DNA of 15,278 bases. It comes from Isotricha intestinalis (taxonomy: Eukaryota; Ciliophora; Litostomatea; Vestibuliferida; Isotrichidae). This document shows, piece by piece, positions 6,705 to 14,971 of the stretch. Location: the NCBI GenBank assembly GCA_023807065.1, contig JAJJLU010000882.1, positions 1 to 15,278 on the forward strand, written 5' to 3'. Each line of letters opens with the position of its first letter. The stretch's first letter is position 1. A program made the position numbers and the translations under genes. The notes under the pieces are model-generated. The model searched no databases. It was not told the origin of the DNA and was given only the letters and a program-made list of their open reading frames with translations.

Positions 6705-8849
6705 ATGAACAAAAAGAATTTTATAATCTTTTTGATGGTCTTTATTATAAAACCTTCGTTTTCAGCAACTATTAATGAAGAATCGATAAAAAATTGTGGG
6801 AATTCTCCTTTATTTTTATTAGATTATTATTCGAAAGGAGAAAAAATAGAATTTGAAGATTTTAAAATAAATAGAGACAACGCTCATGCATTAATAGAAA
6901 TTGAAAAATCAAAAGATAATGGTAAAGAAAAATCTAAATATAAAAAAGAATATTTAAAAAGATTAAGTCCATATTTTACCTTTATTGGAATAGCAGGAGC
7001 AGCTTTAATTATTTTTATTACCACTATTTTTTGTTGGAGCACACCGTCTTGTTGTTATAAAGATAATGATGAAAGAATCAGAATTATTTTATTTTTTATA
7101 AGTATTATCTTTTTACTTGGAGTATTTGCTTCTTGTATTTCAGGTTTTGTATTTGCAGAAAGATTTAAATTTTATTTAAATGGATGTAGTTGTAGTTTTG
7201 AAAGATTATTTTACAATATTTATGAAGGTCAATTAAAATTCTCTAGTCCCAAATGGAATGGTTTTGATGGGATAATTACTAAATTGAAAGAATTAAAGCA
7301 ATTAAAATCTATTTTTAAAGAAAGGGAACAATATTCTTTTTATAGAAACGAAACTTTTCAATATGAAAATTTAATTGATCAATTAAAAAAAATCCCAAAA
7401 GATAGGATTAATGGATATTATTTCTTAAATTATGAAAGTTTAAAGAATTTCTTTGAAGATTTAAAAACTGAAATCCACACGAAAATCGATGATTATGTGG
7501 AAAATAATAATAATACTATAGAACTAATTAAAAACTTAAGCAACCCCGATACCACATTAATCAATAATGCAATTATACAAGTTGAATCATTAAAAAAAAA
7601 TTTTGAAAATTTCAATCAAACAATATTAAAGGACTATGAGAGTTATAAAAAAGGAATGAAAATTTTAGTTTATTTTTTATACCAAACATTTTATAGTATA
7701 GTATTTATAATAATTATATTTTCAATCTTAATTTTTACAATATATTTTTTAGGAATAAATAATCAGAAAATATATTTAATTTCCAAAATCTTATGGTATG
7801 TAATATTTATTATATCTATAATATCCTTTGTGTTAGGTTCAGTTTATGGAATGATAAGTTTTGCTATTCATGATTCTATTGGTTATCTAATGTATATATT
7901 TGGAGAAGAAAATACTAATCTTGAAAATCCAATAATAATTAGTTCATATAAATCTTTTATTAATATTTGTGTCCAAGGAAATAAAGATTATAGTTTATCA
8001 AAAGAATATAATTTAGATTCCAAAAATTTTACAAAATACAATGAAATTTATAAAAATATTATAAAAGAATATAATTCAATTCCAGATTTACAAAAACCTT
8101 CGTTTCAAGTTTTAAAAATAATTGAAACTTTAAAAAAAAATTTATTGGAATATAAAGATATTACTTCATCATTTAATTTTACGATAAATAATGACTACTT
8201 TAGAAAAGTAAATTGGGTGAATAAATTAGAAGATTGTGAATCAATTCAAAAAGATAAAACTTGTTGTGTAATAAGTAATTTTCCTTATGATAATGGAGAT
8301 TGTTTAGAATACGATGATAATGTTGAAGAAGGTTATGATTTATATTCTCAAAATTTAGAAATCATTGATAAAGTTTCTGATAAAATAAATGAGATTCAAA
8401 GTGAATTTTTAAACTTTATAAATAATATCATGATCAAAAAAATTAAATTACTTTATTTAAAGTTCTTTAATTTTTATGAATTCACTGAAAATGATGTTAT
8501 ATCAAATGATGATATTTTTTTATTTATGAAATGTGATTTTGTAAATAATGATTTAATTGCAGTTTATTCTTCATTATATGAACTTGCATATTATGTTAGA
8601 ATTTTATGTGCTTTAACCTTATGCATTGCTTTTTTTACTTTAATTTCTGGAATTTGTATACAAATTTCAATGTTAAATTCTATAGATAAAGAAAATTTGA
8701 ATGATGATAGCTATAAAGATGATGATGAAGAGCAAGAAAGAATATCTGAAAAGCCCAAAAAAATAGAAAGTGAAATTATAAATAAAAGTAAAGAAGAAAA
8801 AAATAATTATCAGATTTCTAGAATTTCAGAATTACAAGAATTTTTATGA
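6705..8849 (+). CDS. Five-helix membrane protein with prominin/tweety-like topology
   Basis: Predicted 714-residue membrane protein. Residues 1-20 form a clear signal peptide (MNKKNFIIFLMVFIIKPSFS). About 21-88 would be outside. TM1 is about 89-112, with a short Cys-containing inner loop (C-W-S-T-P-S-C-C). TM2 is about 126-150. A large outer loop of about 170 residues carries GCSC (160-163). TM3 is about 320-350 and TM4 about 359-385, joined by a very short inner turn. A second large outer loop has C511, C520, C521 and C533. TM5 is about 632-658, followed by an acidic and Lys-rich inner tail of about 55 residues. This pattern of an outside N-terminus, five helices, two big outer loops and an inner tail is that of prominins, which mark membrane protrusions and cilia, and of the related tweety proteins. 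The call rests on topology and Cys placement, not on a recognised signature. It follows a 918-base spacer, starts at the first ATG and ends in TGA, the only TGA stop in the window. Confidence 0.85.
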   Translation: MNKKNFIIFLMVFIIKPSFSATINEESIKNCGNSPLFLLDYYSKGEKIEFEDFKINRDNAHALIEIEKSKDNGKEKSKYKKEYLKRLSPYFTFIGIAGAALIIFITTIFCWSTPSCCYKDNDERIRIILFFISIIFLLGVFASCISGFVFAERFKFYLNGCSCSFERLFYNIYEGQLKFSSPKWNGFDGIITKLKELKQLKSIFKEREQYSFYRNETFQYENLIDQLKKIPKDRINGYYFLNYESLKNFFEDLKTEIHTKIDDYVENNNNTIELIKNLSNPDTTLINNAIIQVESLKKNFENFNQTILKDYESYKKGMKILVYFLYQTFYSIVFIIIIFSILIFTIYFLGINNQKIYLISKILWYVIFIISIISFVLGSVYGMISFAIHDSIGYLMYIFGEENTNLENPIIISSYKSFINICVQGNKDYSLSKEYNLDSKNFTKYNEIYKNIIKEYNSIPDLQKPSFQVLKIIETLKKNLLEYKDITSSFNFTINNDYFRKVNWVNKLEDCESIQKDKTCCVISNFPYDNGDCLEYDDNVEEGYDLYSQNLEIIDKVSDKINEIQSEFLNFINNIMIKKIKLLYLKFFNFYEFTENDVISNDDIFLFMKCDFVNNDLIAVYSSLYELAYYVRILCALTLCIAFFTLISGICIQISMLNSIDKENLNDDSYKDDDEEQERISEKPKKIESEIINKSKEEKNNYQISRISELQEFL

Positions 8850-8984
8850 AATAAAAATTGTTAAATATAACAATGGAAATTTTTTTTAATAATTATAAAT
8901 AAAAGAATAAAAAACAAAGAAATTTTTGAAAACTAATTTATTCAATGAATAAAATAATTACAAAAAATAAAAACTTCATATTTT

Positions 8985-9650
8985 TTAAACAACAAAATCC
9001 TCTTGAGTAATCCATTTGTCTTTATTTTCATCTCGGAAATTAAAATTATGAATAGGAATTTTAGGAGGATCATCAATATAATTTTCATTTTGATGATTTC
9101 TTAAAGTTGCATTATCAAAATAAGCATTAAATCTTGGTTTATTATTTAATTTTTCCTTTTTTTCCCTTTCAATATTATTTAATCTCTCTCCTTCAGTTAT
9201 ATAAGGAGTTTCTAATTGAATAACTCCAACTGGTTCATATTCATTATATTTTTTATAATTTAATTTATATATTTCTTTATTCTTTGCATGTGGCTTTTCA
9301 TGTTTTTTAGTAACTGATTCATTTAAATTTCCTCTTAACAATTCATTAGAATAATTTTTTATTTCATTTTTAGAAGGGAATGAACTTTCTCTTTCTTGAA
9401 GAATTTGCATGGAACTTTTTATCCCTTTTAAAGAAGGATTTTTTCCTTCTTCAATATTTAAAAATTTCATTAATTCAAAAGCTATATCTGCATGCCTTAA
9501 ATATATGTTAACAATTAATTTGTTTTTTTCTATTCGAAAACTTTTTGTTATTCCTTTTGAACGAAGAAATGATTGTATTGAATCATTTAAAGCTTTGAAA
9601 TTATTTACATTTTGAATATGTAACATTGATTCATCTTCAAATTTTTCCAT
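8985..9650 (-). CDS. Conserved-looking protein of unknown function
   Basis: 221 residues, soluble, with no signal peptide or membrane helix. The N-terminal 70 residues look folded: helix (NNFKALNDSIQSFLRSKG), two strands (TKSFRIEKNKLIVNIYL), helix (HADIAFELMKFLNIEEG). The middle is charged and probably unstructured. The C-terminal 50 residues are rich in Pro, Asn and aromatic residues (KPRFNAYFDNATLRNHQN, then PPKIPIHNFNF and KWITQEDFVV). Such extended aromatic/Pro peptides occur in proteins that lie along microtubules in cilia, but this is only an impression. Translation is likely from ATG 9650, which has no better in-frame alternative upstream. The gene is convergent with the membrane protein (135 bases apart) and lies 136 bases downstream of the next minus-strand gene. 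TAA stop. Confidence 0.8.
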   Translation of the reverse strand: MEKFEDESMLHIQNVNNFKALNDSIQSFLRSKGITKSFRIEKNKLIVNIYLRHADIAFELMKFLNIEEGKNPSLKGIKSSMQILQERESSFPSKNEIKNYSNELLRGNLNESVTKKHEKPHAKNKEIYKLNYKKYNEYEPVGVIQLETPYITEGERLNNIEREKKEKLNNKPRFNAYFDNATLRNHQNENYIDDPPKIPIHNFNFRDENKDKWITQEDFVV

Positions 9651-9786
9651 TTTTTCTATTTATTTTAAAAAAATTGATTTTAATAATTCTTGATTTAATA
9701 TTTGTTTATAAATATTTTATGTCTTTTAAAAAAATGCTTTATTTATATTAAATATTGTTAATAAATTTTGTTTATATTTTTTATAA

Positions 9787-10878
9787 TTAAAAGCAACAAA
9801 ATTTCGCAGATTTAATTGCATATAAAGTAAAACTAATTTTATGATACTGTACTATATTATTATTATTAGAGTTACTGTTATTATTACTAGTTATATTTTC
9901 TTTATTTAAATAATTATTATGATTTTTAGTTTCTGAATTAGTTAATGAATGAAAGTCAATTTTACTTGAACTTTTTTCTTCATTTTCTTCTTCAATACAA
10001 TTACTTGAATTCATATAAGAATTTTTTTGATTATTTTTTTTAGGTGTTAGATAATTAAATTGTTCATTTTGATTATTATTATTATTACTGCATGGAGTAT
10101 TTGTTTTCAGATTATCATCACTACTTCTTTTATTTTCAAGGAATGTATTATTTTTTTGTTTATTTGATTTAATTGTTTCTATAGATTCAATAAATTGATT
10201 ATTAATTTTATTTGAATTTTCTTTTTCTTCTTTATCTTCAAAATTTAAATTTTTATTTTCCTTTTTTAATGATTGATTATTAACATTAAGTTTATCTGGT
10301 TCATTACTACTTTTCTTTTTTTGTTTTTCTTTTAACACTAGAATTTTATTTTCATCTTCATTTTTTTTATTATTTTTCTTTTCAATTTTTTTTTCATTTT
10401 CATTTTCTACCGCATCTTTTTGATTATTAATATCGCTTGAATTTTTCAAATTTTCAAATAAAATATCTGAATTTATTTTTTCGATATTTGATGTAATTTT
10501 ATTTTTATTTTTAGAAAGTGAATTTATTTTTATATTATTTTTTGTTGTTAATTTTACATTATTATTCCTTTTAAAATTTAAATTTTGATTTGGTTCATTT
10601 GTTGGCTCAGAATTGTAGGTGTTTTGATTTCCGAATCTTTTTCTTTTTGAATTAGAATTTTCTTTATTATAATCCATAATTCTGTCTAATATATTTTCAT
10701 AAGAATTTTCATCATTATTAATTTTTAAGATATTGTTTGGTTTTATTAAAGTTGTTTTCCCATTTTTATTTAACTTACTCATTGAAGTTTTATATTTTTT
10801 ATTTCTACGTTTTGCCATTGGTTGCATTTGAGATATATTTGAAAATTGATTTGAAGCATCAATCATTGTTACTTTCAT
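9787..10878 (-). CDS. Low-complexity Asn/Lys/Glu/Ser-rich basic protein
   Basis: 363 residues, mostly unstructured by composition, with poly-Asn runs near the end. Basic clusters KRRNKKYK (23-30) and KRKR (78-81) could serve as nuclear import signals. A short amphipathic stretch, SYENILDRIMDYNKEN (about 59-74), is the only part that looks able to fold or bind a partner. The last 25 residues change character and become hydrophobic, ending in Lys-Phe-Cys-Cys-Phe. This could be a real tail or read-through into an intron or 3' region. No homology is recognised. ATG 10878 is the first start after dense stops. TAA stop. The long continuous frame and plausible start support a gene despite the low complexity. 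Confidence 0.68.
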   Translation of the reverse strand: MKVTMIDASNQFSNISQMQPMAKRRNKKYKTSMSKLNKNGKTTLIKPNNILKINNDENSYENILDRIMDYNKENSNSKRKRFGNQNTYNSEPTNEPNQNLNFKRNNNVKLTTKNNIKINSLSKNKNKITSNIEKINSDILFENLKNSSDINNQKDAVENENEKKIEKKNNKKNEDENKILVLKEKQKKKSSNEPDKLNVNNQSLKKENKNLNFEDKEEKENSNKINNQFIESIETIKSNKQKNNTFLENKRSSDDNLKTNTPCSNNNNNQNEQFNYLTPKKNNQKNSYMNSSNCIEEENEEKSSSKIDFHSLTNSETKNHNNYLNKENITSNNNSNSNNNNIVQYHKISFTLYAIKSAKFCCF

Positions 10879-12428
10879 TTATTCATTGATTATGATTTTT
10901 TGTATATATAAATTATTTTATTTATAAAAATATTATTATTTTTAACAATAATTCATTCTTTAAACCTTAATTTTTTCTTAATTTTAAAAATTTTAATGAA
11001 AAATATATGTTTAATTGAATATTAATAGAAATTTAAGAATAAAATAAAAATGATAAAGTAGGCATGCTATTTTAATTTAAGGAAATCATAAACAAAAAAA
11101 CAGAAAATCTCTCATTCATAGAAATATATATATTGTAAAGGAATGAATTTTATTAGATGAATAAAGAGATTATATAAATTTGAAAATATATAAATTTTTG
11201 AATATATCTATCATTAAAAGTTAATTTTTCATAAAAAAGTGAAACAAGATTAATTGTTTTAAATTTCAAAGAAAAGTAATTATCAATTTTGTTTAATTTT
11301 AAATTATTCAAGAATTTATTTTTATGCTATGTTAATTAGTTTCTTTATTTTTGATTATAAAAAAGATGAAAATTTAATTCAAAAAAATTGTAAAAGTTCA
11401 AAAATTGAATTTTTTAATGGATTTAATTTATAATTAATATTAAGAATTAAATTCATTCAAATGTTAGAAAGTATAGCTAAAAAAAGAACTAATATTCATG
11501 ATATATTGAATCATTTATTCTTAAATATGGGAAAGAAAATATTGTGAAACAGAAAAATATATATATTCATTTGATAATAATTTAATATTGGTTATATGAA
11601 AAATATTTTAAACAGTGAAATATTTAGAACATACATATATTCTATTATATATTTTATTAATATTTTTTTGTATTAATTTTTATTTTTGTTTAGCTTCTAT
11701 TTTCTTTAATAGATTTAGGAGGCATAAAATATTGTTTTCATTTAATTTCGAAAAACTTACATTTTTTTAAAATTGTTTTTAATTTTATTAATAATTTTTT
11801 ATCTTTCTTTATGGATATTGAATAATAAAAAGGTTTAGAATTTGAATATAATTCCAACTAGCAATTTCTTTATATAATCTTTATAAGTTTTTAATCATAA
11901 ACCGTTGAAATTATATTCTACATATTTTATTCTGAAATTTTATTATCATCTATATTTATTTTAATAAAATTTCTTTTTTATTAATTCAAATTTTTGATTG
12001 CCAATTACACAAATATTTTAATTCATAATTATCCTTTTTCAATAAAAACTGTATAATTTTTATGATGTTAATATTGTATCTTGGCCAAATTGTATTTAAA
12101 TCCTAAATGATAAATTTTGAAAAATAATATTTATTTTTATTCTTTTCATTTGACATATTCATAAATTTTTGATGGACCTTTGGAAAGTATTGAGTTTTAA
12201 ATTTTCATATAAATTTACATTGATTATTGTTTATAATTGAAGTAATTGCTTTTTTTCTAAAATAAAAAGTTTCATTTATGAGATGAATAATGTTTTTATC
12301 AATAATTCTAATTTTTTTTCAGACAATCACAAAAGTATTTCATCAAAAATTTTCTTAAACAAAAAATATATGAATTATTATACAAATTTAAATTATATAT
12401 ATTTTTACTCTTATTTATATAATGTTAT
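10879..12428. other. Long intergenic region, mostly closed frames
   Basis: About 1.55 kb between two minus-strand genes. It is A/T rich with many poly-T and poly-A runs. One plus-strand tract (11263-11599) reads like decayed coding sequence and is listed separately. On the minus strand around 11880-12330 there are short protein-like pieces of 15 to 25 codons interrupted by stops, too weak to annotate. The part next to 10878 presumably holds the promoter of the low-complexity gene, but no motif stands out. Confidence 0.45.
11263..11599 (+). pseudogene. Candidate gene relic with one stop and one frameshift
   Basis: One frame runs from 11263 to 11547, 94 sense codons with a single internal TAA at 11431. 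It includes DYKKDENLIQKNCKSSKI before the stop and FIQMLESIAKKRTNIHDILN after it. At the closing TGA (11545) the neighbouring frame continues as ETEKYIYSFDNNLILVI up to 11599. With A+T this high, stops should fall about every ten codons in non-coding sequence, so about 110 codons with two or three lesions is notable. No family is recognised. It might instead be exons of a gene with short introns, but no matching splice sites were found around the stop. Confidence 0.35.
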
Positions 12429-13073
12429 TTATTTGAAATTTAACTTAGGTATATAATTATTATGATTTCTTTTATTATCTGAATTACTTGTATTTAATTT
12501 GAATTTTTTTCCAATTGATACATTAATTCTATTTGTATTTAAGTCAAAAGTTTTATTTTCATTTTGGATTCCATTTTTATATGTATTTTTCCTCATATTA
12601 TCTAACTCCTTGACCATTAATTCAAAATCTTCTTTTATTTTACTTAAAGTTTTTTCTGTTGAAATTCTAATATTTTCAGAAACTTCAATTTGATTCTGTA
12701 ATAATTCTCTTAGTTTTAAATTATCATTAACTAAATTATTTTTTATTTCTTCAGAATTTTTTTCTTTATATGATTTAATATGATTTTGTAAATCTGATAG
12801 TTTATCCATCATTAATCTCAGTGATTCAAAAGTTTTATTTGAAAAACTATTATTACAATCTTTTTGATAAATTAACTCTTCTATTGAATTTAAACTTAAA
12901 ATACTTTTGTTAAATTTAATTACATAATTTATATTTGATGTATTATCATGTATATCTAATAATTCAAATTTATCTTGGCCAATATTAAATTGAATACTAC
13001 ATAATTGTTTAATTTTATTTTTATCAATTGTATCAAAATGAAAAGCTGGTAATAATATTGAAATAAATGACAT
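12429..13073 (-). CDS. Small protein with beta-rich head and coiled coil
   Basis: 214 residues from the ATG at 13073, starting MSFISILLPAF. Five more upstream codons are open, but only with a TTG start, which a eukaryotic gene would not use. Residues 1-77 look beta-rich (ISILLPAF, CSIQFNIG, KFELLDIHDNT, INYVIKFN). About 78-163 is a strong coiled coil with heptad Leu/Ile/Met spacing. Residues 165-214 form a basic, Asn-rich tail ending KLNFK. A head with D-x-T followed by a parallel coiled coil and loose basic tail is the plan of the XRCC4/XLF/PAXX/SAS-6 group, but the head is shorter than usual and I cannot confirm it. It could equally be an unrelated cytoskeletal coiled-coil protein. TAA stop. 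Confidence 0.75.
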   Translation of the reverse strand: MSFISILLPAFHFDTIDKNKIKQLCSIQFNIGQDKFELLDIHDNTSNINYVIKFNKSILSLNSIEELIYQKDCNNSFSNKTFESLRLMMDKLSDLQNHIKSYKEKNSEEIKNNLVNDNLKLRELLQNQIEVSENIRISTEKTLSKIKEDFELMVKELDNMRKNTYKNGIQNENKTFDLNTNRINVSIGKKFKLNTSNSDNKRNHNNYIPKLNFK

Positions 13074-13802
13074 TTTATATTTGTTCAAAAAAAATTAACT
13101 TTTTGAATATAAAAATTTATTTAATATTATTAATTTAACAATAAAAGAAGATTTTATTTTTTCATTTTCATTAATAAAAAAAATTTTTTCTAATTCTAAA
13201 TCATAATATATAATATTATCAAAAGCATTTTTTTATACTTTTCATTAGATTATTTGTCTGTGCTATCTAAAGTTCTTTCAGCTCATTTATTCCTAAAACC
13301 ACAAGATCCAATAATATTACAATTCCTATAGTAAAAGAATTAAACCATATAAAGTATAGGATTATTATAACAAAGGATTCCACTTATTTCTTTTGAATTT
13401 CCATTAATTTTTGTTTTAATGAGTTAATTTTATTAATCATTAAATTAAATTCCTTGGTTTTAAATGAATTATATTATTTGTTTGTTCTCACAACAAAAAT
13501 GTTTTAGATATGGAAATATATCTTTAATTATCTCCCTTTTAAATAATAATTATAATATATAATTTACCTTTCTTAGAATTAATTATAAATATTAATTGTC
13601 AAATAATGATGATTTTTAGATAATATTTCTCTTTCTCATTTTTAAATGAAATCTTTTTTATTTATATGCTTTTTTCTTTTGACACTGAATTTTAAAAAAA
13701 ATAAAGATTGGATGATTAATCAAAAAAAAAAAACTTTAATTGGCAATATAAATATTATTTTGGAATTTCACTGATTTTTTTTAAACTTTCATAATTAACT
13801 AT
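13074..13802. other. Intergenic region between the coiled-coil and ComB-like genes
   Basis: About 730 bases. The part at about 13250-13390 is less A/T-biased than the rest and overlaps a coding-like minus-strand tract given separately. The remainder (13561-13802, just downstream of the ComB-like gene) consists of poly-A/T runs and closed frames, probably 3' untranslated sequence. The richer patch has no cloverleaf or tRNA B-box that I can find. Confidence 0.45.
13219..13560 (-). pseudogene. Candidate membrane-protein gene relic
   Basis: A single minus-strand frame reads as protein over about 110 codons but is interrupted by TAA several times (including 13474-13476 and 13384-13386) and by TAG at 13267-13269. 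The best pieces are 29 codons containing MINKINSLKQKLMEIQKK (helical, coiled-coil like) and 38 codons containing ESFVIIILYFIWFNSF then TIGIVILLDLVVLGINELKE, which would make one or two membrane helices. Because frame is kept while stops accumulate, decay by point mutation (for example CAA to TAA) is a natural explanation. It contains Trp, Gly and Val codons that are unusual in the surrounding spacer. No family is recognised. Confidence 0.4.
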
Positions 13803-14504
13803 TTAATTAACATCAATACTAACAGTTTCATCCCCAACAACTTTCAAAGCTTTGTTTAACACATTTAATTTAAAAGCAATATCAAAATCAACAGAAGGAT
13901 AATAAGAAATATTTTTAAAAAACTTAGCACCAGTAGTTTCTTTAACTTTCGAAATAATTTCTTCCATACTTAATTTAGGTTTTTCTCCTAATAAAAGGCT
14001 TTTAAAATATTCACAAATTAAAAAATCTTCAAGACAATAATCTAAACTTCCAGCAGCAACTAAAGTAATAAATTCTTTATTTCCATATTTTTTTAAATAA
14101 CTTAAAGTAGCTTCAAAATTATTAGGAGAAGCAACAAGAACTTCTTTAACATTTTTATTATCAACACATTTATTAATTGCTTGAGTACCTGCTGTAGTAT
14201 TATGATAACATATTTTATTTTTAATTTTATCTGCATTTGCTAAAATTTCACTTTGTGAATTACCAAAATCAAAACCTTCAATTTTTTCCCCATCTCTTTC
14301 TCCTAATAAAATTGCATCTTTATTCTTCTTTTTCATTTCTAAAGTATCTTCCACTGATTCTTGAGGAAAAACTTTTTTTGCTCCTACTAAATGAAGATGA
14401 CATTCTACTGATGATGCTCTTAGAACATCAAATACTACACATATACCTTTTGCTTCTTCGCATCCATCTGATGCTATTATTATTTTAATATTATTTTCTT
14501 CCAT
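13803..14504 (-). CDS. ComB-like protein, 2-phosphosulfolactate phosphatase family
   Basis: 233 residues, the usual length for this family, and complete. Family blocks in order: FDVLRASS (25-32), LLGERDG then GFDFGNS (66-83), NTTAGTQAI (102-110), SPNNFEA (126-132) and AAGSLDYCLEDF (150-161) with the acidic pair E159, D160. The founding member, ComB, is a Mg-dependent acid phosphatase that makes sulfolactate from phosphosulfolactate in coenzyme M synthesis. Homologues are common in bacteria that make no coenzyme M, where the substrate is unclear, so function here is open. TTAGT replaces the TTNGT of classical members. The family is mainly prokaryotic, so horizontal transfer into this eukaryote is likely; codons are A/T-ending like the neighbours, hence an old event. 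No targeting peptide. ATG 14504, TAA stop. Confidence 0.92.
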   Translation of the reverse strand: MEENNIKIIIASDGCEEAKGICVVFDVLRASSVECHLHLVGAKKVFPQESVEDTLEMKKKNKDAILLGERDGEKIEGFDFGNSQSEILANADKIKNKICYHNTTAGTQAINKCVDNKNVKEVLVASPNNFEATLSYLKKYGNKEFITLVAAGSLDYCLEDFLICEYFKSLLLGEKPKLSMEEIISKVKETTGAKFFKNISYYPSVDFDIAFKLNVLNKALKVVGDETVSIDVN

Positions 14505-14971
14505 TTTATAATTATTATTTTTTAATTTTCATTTTTTGTTTTTATATTATATTTTAATTTAAAAAATAAAATTAGATTGTCTTTATGTAAATATTGAATA
14601 GATTGTTTTTGGAAATATGATGCGACTTTTCACATATTTTTTTTAAAATTATCCTAACTTATTTTGATAATTAGATTATATTAAATTATTTTTAACAATT
14701 CAATTATTTCTGTTATCAAAATCGGAATATTAATAAAACAATTTTTCTGTATATAAATATAAATAATAATTATTAATTAATGAATTTTATTTTTAAAATC
14801 TAAAAAATTAAAATGTATTTAAAAAACCATAAAATCTGATTTTTTAATTTACACAAAAGATAATTTTATTTATCAAAATATATATTTTTAAGTTTTTTAA
14901 TCTTAAATTATAAAAAAACATTAAATATATGTGAGAATCATAATTTTTTTATATTAAAAATAAAAAAATGA
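14505..14971. other. Spacer upstream of the ComB-like gene
   Basis: About 470 bases of A/T-rich sequence. It should contain the promoter of the minus-strand ComB-like gene at its left and possibly that of a plus-strand gene at its right. No frame longer than about 25 codons is convincing, and no regulatory motif or RNA structure stands out. Confidence 0.45.

Noticed and set aside
9409..9615. 68-codon plus-strand open frame
   Set aside because: It is antisense to the folded N-terminal half of the gene at 8985-9650, whose composition and structure pattern are better.
12077..12088. 12-base match (TATCTTGGCCAA) to 12971-12982 inside the coiled-coil gene, hinting at a decayed duplicate
   Set aside because: Similarity does not extend convincingly on either side when both are read on the minus strand, so a duplication is not supported.
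12499..12693. 64-codon plus-strand open frame
   Set aside because: It is antisense to the coiled-coil gene; its hydrophobic look comes from reversed Lys/Glu codons.
13250..13390. Locally less A/T-rich patch suggesting a tRNA or small RNA
   Set aside because: No acceptor stem, T-arm or B-box could be paired on either strand; a coding-like reading on the minus strand explains the composition better.
14237..14488. 83-codon plus-strand open frame rich in Leu
   Set aside because: It is antisense to the ComB-like gene, which has clear family motifs through this stretch.
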